The notes: generated from the sequence alone by a model not told the origin. DNA of 64,000 bases from JAABRB01 sp963735025 (GCA_963735025.1 CAVTJG010000009.1:558001-622000); one strand, 5' to 3'. Numbered from the stretch's first letter, positions 38,499-49,462 are shown. Translations and numbers: made by a program.

Positions 38499-39514
38499 CT
38501 AGGGCTTGGTCGCGGCGAGCGCCGGATAGCTCTTGAGCATCTCGGCGCCGAACAGCGGTTTGTTGACGCCCTGATGGCAGGTCGAGCAATACACCTTGGG
38601 CGAATCGCCGAGCGGCCCCAGGCGATTCGCGGGAAAAGTCGACGTCAACGGCGAGAGATATTCGATGTTCAGGTTCCGCACCATCTGGATGGCATGGTAA
38701 GCCGTAATCCGCTTTGGCGTACTCGCGTCCAGGCGGAGAAGGAGCGCGAGTTGTGGCAGAAGACGCAATTCACGCCGAGGGCTTTCGACATGTTCATCAT
38801 CAGCGCGTACGTCACCTCGGCGGCCATGATGCCATGCGGATTGCCGCCGGGCAATGCCGTCTCGCTCTGCACCCGGATCGCGCCCGCGCTCCCGAGGAGT
38901 GGCGAGAACGGGTCGTATGGCAATGAAGTCAGCCCCACCGCCACTGTCGGGGCATTCTGGCCCGCGCGACTTCCCACGATGCCCGGGGCAGTTTTCGGAC
39001 CCGCGTCCGCGAACCAGATGTTCGCCGGCACGGGCTCGCCGCGGTGGCACGTGAAACACGTCACTCCGGCCGGATTGACATGGTACTGCCATTTCGCGTT
39101 GATATTCCGATTCATCTGGATCATGCGTCTCGCCACAACCTTCGTATACACGTTGTCGTCGGCCAGATTGCCCTCCACGTGACAGTAGTTGCAGCCTTGC
39201 TTCGGCGCGACCCACTGCGTGATCGCGGCCATCGTGCGGACGAACTCGGCGACGCTCAGGTCGTTGAGCACCTGCACGTTCTTGAACACGGTCGTCACCG
39301 GCGGACTGCCGGCTTCGGCAGCCGGAATCGGGGCGGGGACCACGTTCTCCGCACGCTCTTTGGCCACTATCCGCGGGTTGCTGACTTCGACCATGCCCAG
39401 GCCCCGGTACCCGGTCTGAACCGAGTTCATCGGCGGGTGCTCGAAAGTCGTGACGACGATCAGAACGACCCCCGCAACTGCCAGGGCAATCGAGATCCGG
39501 AGTCCCATGCTCAT
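38499..39514 (-). CDS. pufC: Tetrahaem reaction-centre cytochrome PufC (one frameshift)
   Basis: About 338 residues. An N-terminal membrane anchor (ISIALAVAGVVLIVVTT) is followed by four CxxCH haem sites: CNYCH, CFTCH, CVFCH and CSTCH. The fourth lies behind a one-base shift near 38725. PufC sits on the periplasmic face of the reaction centre and re-reduces the special pair. ATG 39514 overlaps the pufM stop (ATGA). Its presence distinguishes this cluster from those of Rhodobacter-type species, which lack it. Confidence 0.92.
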
Positions 39515-40495
39515 TTTGCTCCCCCCATGTGCACCGCCGGATCGACGACGGGCGGATAGATGTGCGGGTATCCGGGCGCCACGCCATGTTTCACCGCCCA
39601 GAGATACCAGTTGTCGACCACGGTGCCGGTCAGCAGGATGCCGATGCCGCCGGTGAGCGTGCACAGTACCGCGAACCACCACGCCCAGCGATGGATCGAC
39701 TCCATCGTGGCGTTGAAGCCCATGGTCCAGCGCCAGAACAGCGCGGCGCGCTCGGCGGCGGTGCCGCGGTCGGTGATCTGCTCGATCTCGCGCTCGCCGC
39801 CGAACCGGCTGACCGCGAGGATCGTCGCGCCGTGCATCGCGAAGAGCAGCGTCGAGCCGTACAGGAAGGCGATCGAGAGCAGTGGAACGGGTTGTAGAAG
39901 AGGTTGCCGTAGCGGATCGAGAAAGCCGCGGTCCAGTCGAGGTGCGGGAAGATACCGAACGGCACCGCCTCGCTCCAGCTGCCCATCAGCACCGGGCGGA
40001 TGAAGCCGAGCACCAGGTAGAGCCAGATGGCCGCCGCAAACGCCCAGGCCACATGCGTGCCCATGCCGAGCGCGCGGGCGCGCCGGTACATGCGCACCCA
40101 CCACAGCAGGATCGAAGCCGTCAGGAAAAAGCCGGCCATCAGCCACCAGCCGCCCTCGTTCGAGCGGCGGGATCTTGAGCCCGTATTCCGGCGGCGGCGG
40201 CTCAAGCGCGAGCCAGAGCAGCTGCCGTACGAACTCGACCGGATCCCAGTTCACCGACGCCAACATGTTCAGCCCGATGATCTCGATGGCGATGAAGCCG
40301 CACACAGATCGAAGCGACGCCCGAGCGAGCCGAGATAGATCGGGCCGATCTGGGCGTCGCCGATCTTGCCGACCGAAGAGGTGCATGAAGAAGCGGCTTG
40401 CCCTGGCGCACCCCGGTGCCCTCGGACATCGGCACGCCGATGTGCGCCGGCGTGCGGACCTGCACGCGGGTAAAGATGTTTTGATATTCAGCCAT
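39511..40495 (-). CDS. pufM: Reaction centre subunit M (PufM), frameshifted in the middle
   Basis: About 328 residues. It starts MAEYQNIFTRVQVRTPAHIG, then breaks four or more times between 40410 and 39890; recognisable pieces are NMLASVNWDPVEFVRQLLWL and LEPPPPEYGLKIPPL. The last 125 residues are clean (GATILAVSRFGGEREIEQIT; WRWTMGFNATMESIHRWAWW; YLWAVKHGVAPGYP). Glu and His residues here bind the non-haem iron and bacteriochlorophyll. It pairs with PufL, encoded 22 bases upstream. Confidence 0.92.
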
Positions 40496-40517
40496 GTTGT
40501 TCTCCTCCGTCCCGGCC

Positions 40518-41342
40518 TTACTGCCAGATCGGCAGGTCGAGCCACCAGTTCCACCATTCCGGCCAGCCGCGGGTCCAGAACGGGCCGCTGATGATGATGC
40601 AGACCGCACTCCAGAAACCGGCCGACAGCGCCAGGAACAGGCCCAGCCGGTGGATACCGAGCGCGCCGATCGAGTAGCCGATCGTGTCGCGGAAAAAGGT
40701 GTTCTCGTGCTCGGCCGTCTTCACGCGCTCGCCCTTCGCGGGGTTGGCCGCCGACAGGATCAGCGAGCCGTGCAGCGACAGCGCGAACGTCGTGGTGAAG
40801 AAGAAGCTCACCGCGATCATGTGCGCCGGGTTGTAGTGGAAGTGCAGATACTGGTAGCCGACGTTCGACACCCAGTCGAGATGGCTGAAGATGCCGTACG
40901 GGAAACCGTGTCCCCAGGCGCCCAGCAGGAGCGGGCGGAACACGACCAGCGTGACGTAGGCGAAGATCGCCACGCTGAAGGCGAACGGGACGTGATAGCC
41001 CATGCCCAGCTTGCGCGCGATCTCCGCCTGACGCAGCGCCCAGGACACGAAGGCGCCGATCGCGCAAATCGTGATGAGCTGCCAGAGCCCGCCTTCCTTG
41101 AGCGGCGCGAAAGCCAGCCCGTAGGTCAGATCGGGCGGCGCGATACTGATCTGCCAGATGTTCCAGGTCGGCCCGATCGCCGCGCCGTAAAGGATCAGCG
41201 CAGTGCCGAGCACGGCGAAGAAGATCGTCGTGACCCCGAAGAAGCCGACATAGAACGGCCCGACCCAGAAATCGAACAGGTCTCCGCCGATCAGGGTGCC
41301 GCCGCGGACGCGATACTTTCGTTCGAAACTCAGCATCGCCAT
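40518..41342 (-). CDS. pufL: Reaction centre subunit L (PufL)
   Basis: 274 residues, intact, the normal PufL length. LSFERKYRVRGGTLIGGDLF opens the protein; SHLDWVSNVGYQYLHFHYNP holds His ligands of the special-pair and accessory bacteriochlorophylls, and GIHRLGLFLALSAGFWSAVC is the fifth helix. It forms the photochemical core with PufM. A clean frame between frameshifted pufM and pufA shows that damage is patchy on the scale of single genes. Confidence 0.95.
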   Translation of the reverse strand: MAMLSFERKYRVRGGTLIGGDLFDFWVGPFYVGFFGVTTIFFAVLGTALILYGAAIGPTWNIWQISIAPPDLTYGLAFAPLKEGGLWQLITICAIGAFVSWALRQAEIARKLGMGYHVPFAFSVAIFAYVTLVVFRPLLLGAWGHGFPYGIFSHLDWVSNVGYQYLHFHYNPAHMIAVSFFFTTTFALSLHGSLILSAANPAKGERVKTAEHENTFFRDTIGYSIGALGIHRLGLFLALSAGFWSAVCIIISGPFWTRGWPEWWNWWLDLPIWQ

Positions 41343-41462
41343 TTCCGATTCCCTCCCTCGGCGCCACGCGGGCGCAACTGCTGCCGCCGGCCAGCTGCAG
41401 ACGCGGCCTGAGCGCGATGGGCGCCTTGGTCCGCGTCCGCTTGCCGTACGCTCCGATTTCCC

Positions 41463-41674
41463 CTATTTCGCCGGTGGCGACTCCGCGCGCGCCATCGTCG
41501 CAGGGTGGCAGCGGTGCGCTGACGTCTTCATCGCGGCGGCCTTCGGCGCCTTCGAGCCAGTTGAAGTTCGGTGCTGAGCAGGATGAAATGGATCAACAGC
41601 GCCAGCACGAACAGGAAGGTGAACAACGCGATCAGCGTCCTGCGCGGATCGAACAGTAACCATAGTCTCCACAT
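41463..41674 (-). CDS. pufA: LH1 alpha subunit (PufA), frameshifted near C-terminus
   Basis: About 70 residues. WRLWLLFDPRRTLIALFTFL and FVLALLIHFILLSTE form the classical alpha polypeptide, with the bacteriochlorophyll-binding His in LLIHFILL. After a shift near 41568 it reads FNWLEGA and a tail ending ESPPAK. ATG 41674 follows a TAGGAG ribosome site. Alpha and beta peptides form the ring around the reaction centre. Confidence 0.85.
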
Positions 41675-41735
41675 GTCTTCGTTCTCCTAAGCGAGGTATG
41701 ACATGAATGTGTAACCGCCGCCTTGACGGCGCCGA

Positions 41736-41902
41736 TCAACGACGTTTACCCTCGGTGCCCGGCAGCCAGGGACGCCACTTCCATGCCCCACAAGTGCGAC
41801 GAGGGCAATCAGCAGAAAACGATGAAGCTCACCACGAAGATGCCGTGGAAGCCGTGTAGCTGGCTCTTCGCCGGTCTGGGCAGGCTTTGTCGCTGCAGCC
41901 AT
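41736..41902 (-). CDS. pufB: Second LH1 beta-like subunit (PufB paralogue), frameshifted
   Basis: About 55 residues, missed by simple frame reading. ATG 41902 follows GGAGGA. Across frames it reads MAAATKPAQTG, then SQLHGFHGIFVVSFIVF and, allowing one base loss and a GGGG-for-GGG error, ALVAHLWAWKWRPWLPGTEG, the complete beta signature with His bacteriochlorophyll ligand and WxWRPW. It is not an alpha peptide. It lies 24 bases behind another beta gene, so pufB is duplicated in tandem. Confidence 0.75.
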
Positions 41903-41926
41903 AGCGATCCTCCGCGATGACGTCCT

Positions 41927-42078
41927 CTACAGCCAGGGCCGCCAGGACCACGCAAGAATGTGCGCGACGATGGCGATCACGGTGAAGACGATGAAGCTCG
42001 TCGACGAACATGCCGTGAAACTCCTTCGCCTCGCCGTCCGTCAGCCCCGATAACGACGTCGCTTCTATCATCAGCCAT
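41927..42078 (-). CDS. pufB: LH1 beta subunit (PufB), frameshifted
   Basis: About 50 residues. The start ATG 42078 is set by a GGAGGTGG ribosome site; the ATG at 42071 would lack it. MADDRSDV is followed, after a shift, by LSGLTDGEAKEFHGMFV and, after a second, by FIVFTVIAIVAHILAWSWRP with the His ligand and the WxWRPW end at TAG 41927. This is the ordinary LH1 beta peptide. The 138 bases up to bchZ hold the operon leader; only a doubtful 36-codon frame starts there. Confidence 0.8.
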
Positions 42079-42216
42079 AGTACCACCTCCAAGATTGGCC
42101 TCGCGGCCGTTACCGCGCACCTCCCGCGCGGCAGGAACGCCGCGGTGAACATCTCCCGCGACACACTGCCCGCTCGATTGAGTCCGGCAGATTCTTCGAA
42201 TCGACGACATCGGGTG

Positions 42217-43680
42217 TCATGCGGCACGCTCCGCGGTCAGCGCGCCGCGCGCGCGTCCAGACTCGCGCGGCGGTCACCCGCTCGGCGCCGCTCGCCCGGG
42301 CCTCGCGCTCGGCTGCGTCGCGCAGCCGCTTGGCGGCCGAGATGCGGATCAGCACCGGCTGTGCACTCGACGAGCTCGTCAGCGCTGCCTTGCGCGTCCT
42401 CGTCCCAGGCGAGCTCGCGGTGCAGCCGCGCGGGCGTCGCCTCGACCTTGTCGAGCTCGCGTGCCGAGCGGCAGGATGTGGAACAGCGCATCGAACAGCG
42501 CGTTGCAGACCTCCTGCACGAGGTAGGTCGCGCCGGCGTAGCCCATGAACGGCGTGCCGGTGTGGCGGCGGATGATCGCGCCGGGGAACGAGGCCGGGAT
42601 GTAGATCGCCGCGTCCGCCGGTCTCGGCCAGATACATGCGCTCGTTGTAGCTGCCGAACATCACCAGCGGCGGCTTGTCGCGGATCGCCTCGCGCACCGC
42701 GTCGTTGTCGGTCTTCACGCCCGCGCTCCGCGCGAAAGGCGAAATGTGCAGGGCAGGCCCAGCTCGTCCTCGAGGAAGTGGCGCACGCCGCGCGCGTAGG
42801 TCTCGTTGGCGACGATGGCGAAGCTCGCGGTGCCGAAGAAGTCCTGCGTGACCGAGCGCCACAGGTCCCAGAGCGGCTTGATCGTGGTGTGCTTCTCGCG
42901 CTCGATGAAGGGCTCGGGATCGAGCCCGAGCAGCTCGCCGAGCGTGCGCAGGAACCTGGTGGTCGAGTGCAGGCCGATCGGCGCCTGCAGATAGGGCCGC
43001 TCGAGCGCCTCGCAGAGCATCCGGCCGAACTCGCGGTACATGCAGACGTTGACGTCGGCGTCGGCGAGCTGCGGCACGTCGGCGAGATGGCTGCCGAGCG
43101 GGAACACCATGTTGACCTCGGCGCCGATGCCTTCGACCAGGCGGCGGATCTCGGCGAGATCGGACAGGTGTTGAAGGTGCCGTAGATCGGGCCGATGATG
43201 TTGACCCGCGGCTTCTCGCCGTCCTTGCGCGCGGCTTGCGCTCCGGGCACGCTTCTTCGGCGCCGTACTCGGTCCACAGCCAGTTCATCGCGCGGTCGGC
43301 GCTCTGCCACTGGTCCTCGTCGATGGTGCGCGGCAGGAAGCGCTGGATGTTGGTGCCTTCGGGCGTCACGCCGCCGCCGATCATCTCGGCGATCGAGCCG
43401 GTGACGACGACCGCGGGCAGGTCCGGATCGAGCGTCCGCGTGCGCGCGCTTCATCGCGCCCTCGGTGCCGTGCTGGCCGAGCTCTTCCTCGCCGAGGCCG
43501 GTGACGACGATCGGCAACTCGTGCGGCGGCAGCGCGTCGGTGTAGTGCAGCACCGAGGTGACCGGCAGGTTCTCGCAGCCGACCGGGCCGTCGATGATCG
43601 ACCTGCAGGCCCTTGATCGCGGTGAAGACGTAGACGGCGCCCCAGTAGCCGCCGGCGCGGTCGTGATCGAGGACCAGCAT
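42217..43680 (-). CDS. bchZ: Chlorophyllide a reductase subunit BchZ, heavily frameshifted
   Basis: About 488 residues. It starts MLVLDHDRAGGYWGAVYVFT and shows PIVVTGLGEEELGQHGTEGA, IGGGVTPEGTNIQRFLPRTI, VNIIGPIYGTFNT and the clean 131-residue block VFPLGSHLADVPQLADADVN to EDELGLPCTF, plus the end VLIRISAAKRLRDAAEREAR. About nine shifts occur. With BchY it forms the catalytic part of chlorophyllide a oxidoreductase, which reduces ring B. The start overlaps the bchY stop (TGATG). Confidence 0.88.
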
Positions 43681-45242
43681 CAGACCGATCTCCTCGCTCT
43701 CGCGCTGCTTGGCGCGCCTTGCACCAGCCTGGCGCGCGTACTTCTCGCGGAACTCGGGCCGGTCGCGCGGGACGTCCTCCCAGATGCCCGCTGCATGCCC
43801 GTTGCCGACGCCGTCGAAGAAGCTCCGCATCGCGTCGAAGCGCGCCTTGTTGGCGAGCGCGGCGTTGACGACCTGCGCCAGCGAGCCGGCGCCGGCCGGC
43901 CCATCAGCGGGCGCGCCGAGATCAGGTTGGTGAAGTAGAGCGCCGGGATCGCCTGCTTCCTTGGCCTTCTGCACGACCGGCGTCGTGCCGATGGCGAGGT
44001 CGGGCTGGAACTCCTCGATCGCGGCCAGGTCCTGCTCGAGCGAGGCGCGGTACTGACGCTGCACGCCCGCGCCTCGAGCCACTCGCGGTCGGCGTCCGAC
44101 CAATCGCGTCTTCGGGCAGGCGGTGCCGACGTAGCGGACGTCGGCGCCGCTCTCGACCAGCAGGCGCGCGACCAGCAGCTCCGAGCCCTCGTAGCCGGAC
44201 AGCGTGATCCGGCCGTTGATCGGCGTCGTCGGCGAGCGCGCCCGTGATCGCCGGCAGGAACGCGTTCTTGGCGGCGTCGATCTTGTCGCCGCGCGACGCC
44301 GCAGGCCTCGCCGATGGCCTCGAGCCAGGCGGCGGTGCCGTCGTGGCCGACCGGCGCGGAGCCGACGATCGGGCGGCCCGCCGCCTCGAACTCGCGCACG
44401 GAGGCGGTGTAGAAGGGATGGATCGCGGCGACGGCGGCGCAGTCGAGCGCGGCGTAGAGCTCGCGCCACTCGCGCGTCGGCACGACCGGCCCGGCGGCGA
44501 GGCCCAGCGGCTCGAGCATGCGCGCCGATGCCGACGGGATCGGCCGGGAACATCTCGCCGAGCAGCGTGACGGTCGGCCTGTCGGTCCGCGCCGCCGCGC
44601 GGCGCCTGCACCGGGCCCTGCTCGGCCTCGTCGCGGGCATAGTGCAGCATCGCGCCGGCGAGCACGTCCTTGGCCTCGGCATGGGTCGGCACGCCGAAGC
44701 CCGGCACGTCGATGCCGATGATGCGCACGCCGTTGATCTCCTTCGGCAGCAGCTGCAGCGGCACGCCGCGAGGCGGTGGGCACGCACAGATTGGTGACGA
44801 CGATCGCGTCGTAGTGCTCGGGGTCGGCGAGCTTGTGGACCGCCTCGCGGATGTCCTCGAACAGCTTGCCGGTGACGAGCGTCTCGGAATTGAACGGCAC
44901 GTAGCCGACCGTGCGCCTCGCGCCGTAGAAATGCGACGTGAAGGTCAGCCCGTAGACGCAGCAGGCCGAGCCCGAGAGGACGGTCGCGGTGCGCCGCATG
45001 CGCAGGCCGACGCGCAGCGAGCCGAAGGCCGGGCACATGCGATCTGCGGCTGGTCGTGCGGGCCCGTCGGGATAGTCTGCGGCGTAGCGCTCGAGCGTCT
45101 CGCTCTTGCCGGCGGCCTGCGCGGCGCCGCGTCAGCTCGCGCCTTGCCGGCGTGGCAGCCGCTGCCGCCGGCGGCGACGTCCGGCCTGGGCGCTGCGTCG
45201 GGCGTCGGCGCCTGTCTGCGGGGTCGTCGAAGTCGCGTCCAT
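43680..45242 (-). CDS. bchY: Chlorophyllide a reductase subunit BchY, heavily frameshifted
   Basis: About 520 residues. Recognisable parts are CPAFGSLRVGLRMRRTATVL, GSACCVYGLTFTSHFYGARR, GYVPFNSETLVTGKLFEDIR, HKLADPEHYDAIVVTNLCVP, EINGVRIIGIDVPGFGVPTH and FDAMRSFFDGVGNGHAAGIW. The Cys residues in CPAFGSLR, ACCVYG and NLCVP are cluster ligands. It starts at ATG 45242, 11 bases after bchX. Nitrogenase-like partner of BchZ. Confidence 0.88.
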
Positions 45243-45252
45243 GCACTGGTCG

Positions 45253-46270
45253 TCAGACCGCGTCGTAGATGACTTCGAGCGAGGGCTTCTCGACGAGCGT
45301 CGACGCCGCACATGTCGGCCATGGTCGCCGGCTCGAGCACGACGTCGCGCCCGACCGCTTCGCTCGCGAACAGGCCGAGCAGGCCGTCCTGCGTCGAGCG
45401 GCTGGGCTGCACCGGCGGCGCCTCGGCGACGTTGTCGGCGAGCTCCTCGAACAGCGGCGCCCCATTCGCCGTCGGGCCGGCCGATGATCTCGTAGTTGGC
45501 GCTCTTGCGGCGGATGTCGTCGTGCGCGGGATCGCGGCCAGCACCGGGATGCCGACCGCCTCGGCGAAGGCCTGCGCCTCGCCGGTGCCGTCGTCCTTGT
45601 TGATGACCATGCCGGCGACGCCGACGTTGCCGCCGAGCTTGCGGAAGTACTCGACCGCCGAGCAGACGTTGTTGGCGACGTAGAGCGACTGCAGGTCGTT
45701 GGAGCCGACGACGATGACCTTCTGGCACATGTCGCGGGCGATCGGCAGGCCGAAGCCGCCGCAGACCACGTCGCCCAGGAAGTCGAGCAGCACGTAGTCG
45801 AAGTCCCAGTCGTGGAAGCCGAGCTTCTCCAGCAGCTCGAAGCCGTGGATGATGCCGCGCCCGCCGCAGCCGCGGCCGACTTCGGGGCCGCCGAGCTCCA
45901 TGGCGAAGACGCCGTCGCGCATGAAGCAGACGTCGCCGATCTGCGACCTCCTCGCCGGCGAGCTTCTTCTTCGACGAGGTCTCGATGATGGTCGGGCAGG
46001 CGCGTGCCGCCGAACAGCAGCGAGGTGGTGTCGCTCTTCGGGTCGCAGCCGATCAGCAGCACCTTCTTGCCCTGCTGCGCCATCATGTAGGAGAGGTTGG
46101 CCAGCGTGAAGCTCTTGCCGATGCCGCCCTTGCCGTAGATCGCGATGATCTGCGTTTCCTTGGTCCGGCGCGGCGTCGAACGGGATCGGGCTCGATGGCG
46201 GCTTCCTGGCGCGCAGTCCGCGTCGAAGCGCTTCGAGCGTCGGCGCAGTGGGGCTGCAGGCAAGTCTCAT
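45253..46270 (-). CDS. bchX: Chlorophyllide a reductase iron protein BchX, frameshifted
   Basis: About 340 residues. After an N-terminal extension from ATG 46270 (RLACSPTAPTLEALRRGLR) comes the P-loop IYGKGGIGKSFTLANLSYMM, then VLLIGCDPKSDTTSLLFGG, the clean block GRGCGGRGIIHGFELLEKLG with LDFLGDVVCGGFGLPIA holding the 4Fe-4S Cys residues, and the end KPSLEVIYDAV. It is the ATP-driven electron donor to BchYZ. Its start overlaps the bchC stop by four bases. Confidence 0.9.
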
Positions 46271-47254
46271 GAGCAGCGTCCTCCAGTCGAGGATCATCTT
46301 GAGGCAGGCGGGATCGTCGAAGGCGGTGCGGTAGGCGGCCGCGGCGTCCGCAGCGTCGCGCTGGTGCGTGATCAGGCCGCGAGCGGCAGGCGGCCCGCCT
46401 CGACGAGCGCCGCGACTGCGGCGAGATCGGTGCCGGCGCCATTCGGCCGCGATCCGGATGCGCGCCTCGCTCATGAAGGCCGGCGGAAAGGCGAAGGCGA
46501 GCCGCTCGGCGTAGAAGCCGGCGAGCACGATCTCGCCGCCCGGCGCGAGGCGGCCGACGAGCGTGTCGAGCAGCGCGGATCGCCGCTGACGTCGTAGATC
46601 GCGCGGTAGTCGCGCCGCGGTCGTCGTCGGCGGGATCGACCACCTGGTAGCCGTGCGCCGCCGGCGCGCGGCGGGATTCCTCTCCCAGACGACCGGCGGC
46701 GCGGCCGCCTGTCGGCGAGCGCGAGGCGGGCCAGCAGCCGGCCGAGCACGCCGTGGCCGACGATGAGGTCGGGCTGCTGACGCGTCGGCGTGCGATGGCG
46801 TGATAGGCGGTCGCGGCGAGCGCCAGCAGAACGGCCTCGCTCGCCCAAGCGCGTCGGGACCGGACGACGCGCGCCGCGGGCACCACGACGCGGGACGCGG
46901 CGCCGCCGAACAGGCCGCGCACGTCGCCGTAGCAGCGGGCGCCGGGCACGAACACGCGCTCGCCGACCTGCAGCCGGCTGCGGGCCCGCCGCCTGCGACG
47001 CGGCCGACCGACTCGTAGCCGGGAACCAGCGGATAGCCCATGCCGGGAAGGCGGGCATGCGGCCGGTCCAGAGCAGGCGCTCGGTGCCGGTGCTGATGCC
47101 GCTCCACTCGATGTCGACGACGACGTCCGCGTCGCCCGGCGGCGGGAGCTCGAGCTGGCTGAGCGACGAGGTGCTCGGGCTCTTCGAGGACGACGGCGAG
47201 CGGTGTTAGCGGGTGCGGCATCGATAGGCGTGCGGTTTCAAGAGGGGTATCCAT
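46267..47254 (-). CDS. bchC: Bacteriochlorophyllide a dehydrogenase BchC, frameshifted
   Basis: About 330 residues, zinc-independent medium-chain dehydrogenase fold. Visible parts are MPHPLTPLAVVLEEPEHLVA, GMGYPLVPGYESVGRVAGG, VFVPGARCYGDVRGLFGGAA, the NAD(P) motif around IVGHGVLGRLLARLAL, and DPACLKMILDWRTLL at the end. It oxidises the 3-hydroxyethyl group to acetyl, the final change to the ring. First gene of bchCXYZ-puf; a PpsR-like box lies 30 bases upstream of ATG 47254. Confidence 0.88.
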
Positions 47255-47278
47255 TGAATGTCAGTCTAATCTCACTAC

Positions 47279-48400
47279 TCATATGTCAACTAAGTTAACA
47301 CTTCTTCGACCGGCCGACTTGGCGGCGAGGCCTGTCAGGAGCGGGGTCGCGTGGGCAGCTCCGCGGCCGCACGAAGCCCGCCTGCAGCAGACCACGGCGA
47401 GTCCCCGGCGTGCGCGGCCGGCCGCGCCCCATGGCCAGCAGGTAGAAGCCGAAATAGGCATCCCCGCCGGATCGGCCCCGGCGCGGGCCATCGGCTCGGC
47501 CAGCAGCAACGTGCCGCCCGGGCAGCGCCTGGCGCACGGCGCAGCAGGTCGCGAGCGCGTCGCGTCGTCGTGGTCGTGGACCACGCGAACCAGCGAGACG
47601 ATGTCGGCCCCGCCGGCAGCGGGTCGGGCAGGAAGTCTGCCGCCGACCGCCTCGGCCGATCAGCGAGCCGGCTGGCGAAGCGGGCCCGCACGCCTCGCGA
47701 CCGGCGGCAGGTCGAACAAGGCGAGCGCAGATCCGGCGCCGGCCGCCACGGTGCCAGGAACGTGCCGTCGCCACCGCCGACATCGAGCAGCCACCGTGCG
47801 CGCGAAATGTAAGCGTCGAGGATCTCTCTCGCGACCAGGGTCTGCGAGGCGGCCATCAGCGCGCTGTAAGCGCAGTCCCTGACCGGCAGCGACGCCGGCT
47901 CCGTCGGCGCCGGCGTAGCGCCAAAAGCGGCAAGCACTCTGTCGTGCCGCTCCCCCCGCAGCAGCGCGACGGGCCCGGCAGGTCGGCGTAGAGCAGGGTG
48001 TGATGCTCGATCATCGCGGCGATGCCCGGATTGTCCCCCAGCGCCGCCCCAGAATCCCGAGCCCGAAGCGGCCGTCGCTCGGCCTCGACGAGATAATGCG
48101 GTGGCCGAACGCAGCAGCCGCTCCGTCCCCGCCCGGGGAGCCCGAGCGCGAGCCAGAGCCCACGCTGCGGGCCTTCGGCCAGCAAGTCGAACAGCGCAGC
48201 TGGACGCAGGCGAGCAGCACCTGGGAGTAGACGAAGCCCGCACACAGGTCGAACACGGCGCGAGCCCGCCGCCGCGCGACCGGCCGGGTAAGCGGGAAAG
48301 CGGCCGCCCAACTCCGAAAACGGCGGCTTGCGATCAATCGGTCCCGCCAGCCGAGAAGTCGAGCCAGCGGTCACGACCGCGCTTGCCAAGGCGCTGGCAT
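47279..48400 (-). CDS. crtF: Hydroxyneurosporene/demethylspheroidene O-methyltransferase CrtF, heavily frameshifted
   Basis: About 373 residues. Conserved pieces are RRARAVFDLCAGFVYSQVLL, LGDNPGIAAMIEHHTLLYAD, RARWLLDVGGGDGTFLA (the SAM-binding motif) and GGTLLLAEPMARAGADPAG. I start at ATG 48400 behind an AGGGGAG site and end near 47279. It methylates the tertiary hydroxyl group of acyclic carotenoids. Nearly every 100 bases the frame changes, so the exact protein cannot be given. Confidence 0.8.
47284..47300. promoter_or_regulatory. PpsR-like box between crtF and bchC (one base short)
   Basis: TGTCAACTAAGTTAACA has both half-sites of the PpsR/CrtJ palindrome but 11 instead of 12 bases between TGT and ACA. 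In this error-rich stretch a lost base is possible. It overlaps the likely bchC promoter and the end of crtF, the usual place of a CrtJ site in purple bacteria. Confidence 0.5.
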
Positions 48401-48440
48401 CTCCCCTCGCTCCGAGGGCTCAGCAGCGAGCCGAAACCCT

Positions 48441-49315
48441 TCAGGCGGCCTGCCGTGCCACCTTTCGGCAGAAAGCGCTGGGCTTCCCCCTTGACGAAAG
48501 CCGCGCAAGTCACAGGCGCCGGAGCAATCGGGGATCGACTCCAGGGCCCCGCCGATCAGCTGGTTGAGCGCGGCACCGCGCCCTCGAGCCCGAGCTCGCC
48601 GGCCGCGGTGGGCCGGCCCAGTGCCGCGTCCCGCCCGCCGGTTTGCCCATTTCCGCCGGGTCGCGGCGACCGCCCCAAGGTCGTCGGCGACCTGATAGGC
48701 TTCGCCGAGCCGGTCGCCGAAATCGCGCCAGGGCCCTGGTCGGCGCCCGCGGCGGTCGCGCCGGCCACCGTAGCCCCACCAAAAAGGGCGCCGGTCTTGG
48801 CGGTGATAATCGTCAGCGCAACCGGCGACTCGCATTCCCAGGCCTGCCCCGCGGCAATCCCCCCGGGTGCCGACCCAGCGACCGACGATGAGACCAGGGC
48901 CCCGAGCCGGTGCGGCGCGGCCGCCAAGCCCTGCGCCAAGGTCTCGAAGGCGAGCACGATCAGCGTGTCACCGGCCAGCACCCCCAGGGCTCGCCGAAGG
49001 CGCGATGCACGGAAGGCTTGCCGCGCCGCAGCGCTGCATCGTCGAAGCAGGGGAGGTCGTCGTGAACCAGCGAGGCACAGTGCATCAGCTCGATGGCGAC
49101 GCCGCGGCATCGGTGACCGGAGGGTCTCGCCGCAGGCCGCGCCACGGCGAGGCAAAGCTTGGGCGAATCCGCTCCCCGCCCGGAAAGACCGCATGGCGGA
49201 CCGCCGCCGCCAGCCGCGGCGGGCAGCCCGGCGCTTCGGCGTGTGCTACTGCGGCAATGAGGGACTGCTCGATTGCGGCAGCCAGGGCCTGCTCAATTCG
49301 CTTCACGGGATCCAT
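48441..49315 (-). CDS. crtE: Geranylgeranyl diphosphate synthase CrtE, frameshifted
   Basis: About 291 residues. ATG 49315 has a GGAGG site. AVRHAVFPGGERIRP opens the isoprenyl synthase fold, CASLVHDDLPCFDDAALRRG is the first Asp-rich motif with the chain-length region, GEPLGVLAGDTLIVLAFETL follows, and GEAYQVADDLGAV is the second Asp-rich motif. The end (RFLPK...VARQAA) is reached after shifts at TGA 48441. It supplies C20 diphosphate for carotenoids and for the bacteriochlorophyll tail. Confidence 0.88.
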
Positions 49316-49392
49316 CGTGGAGCCTCCGCCATGCGCCCGGGCCTCCGGCGTGCCCTTGGCATCACTGTAAAAGTATACTTGTCGTCCGAAGA

Positions 49393-49410
49393 TGTAATGT
49401 AATGTAGACA
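49393..49410. promoter_or_regulatory. PpsR-type box between crtE and crtD
   Basis: TGTAATGTAATGTAGACA is an exact TGT-N12-ACA match in the divergent region between crtE (minus) and crtD (plus), where one site could control both. A further symmetric element, GACA-N8-TGTC, overlaps it at its right side. Confidence 0.65.
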
Positions 49411-49462
49411 CTCACGACTGTCTATATGAGTCAATAGATTTTTGAAGGGACGGGGTGGACCG

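Noticed and set aside
40494..41411. Plus-strand frame opposite pufL
   Set aside because: Shadow of the intact pufL gene; charged low-complexity sequence.
42110..42220. 36-codon minus-strand frame starting ATGA on the bchZ stop, in the place where some PGCs have pufQ
   Set aside because: No membrane helix or pufQ resemblance, and the region is error-rich; kept only as operon leader.
48101..49402. 433-codon plus-strand frame opposite crtE and crtF
   Set aside because: crtE and crtF motifs are clear on the minus strand; this frame has none.
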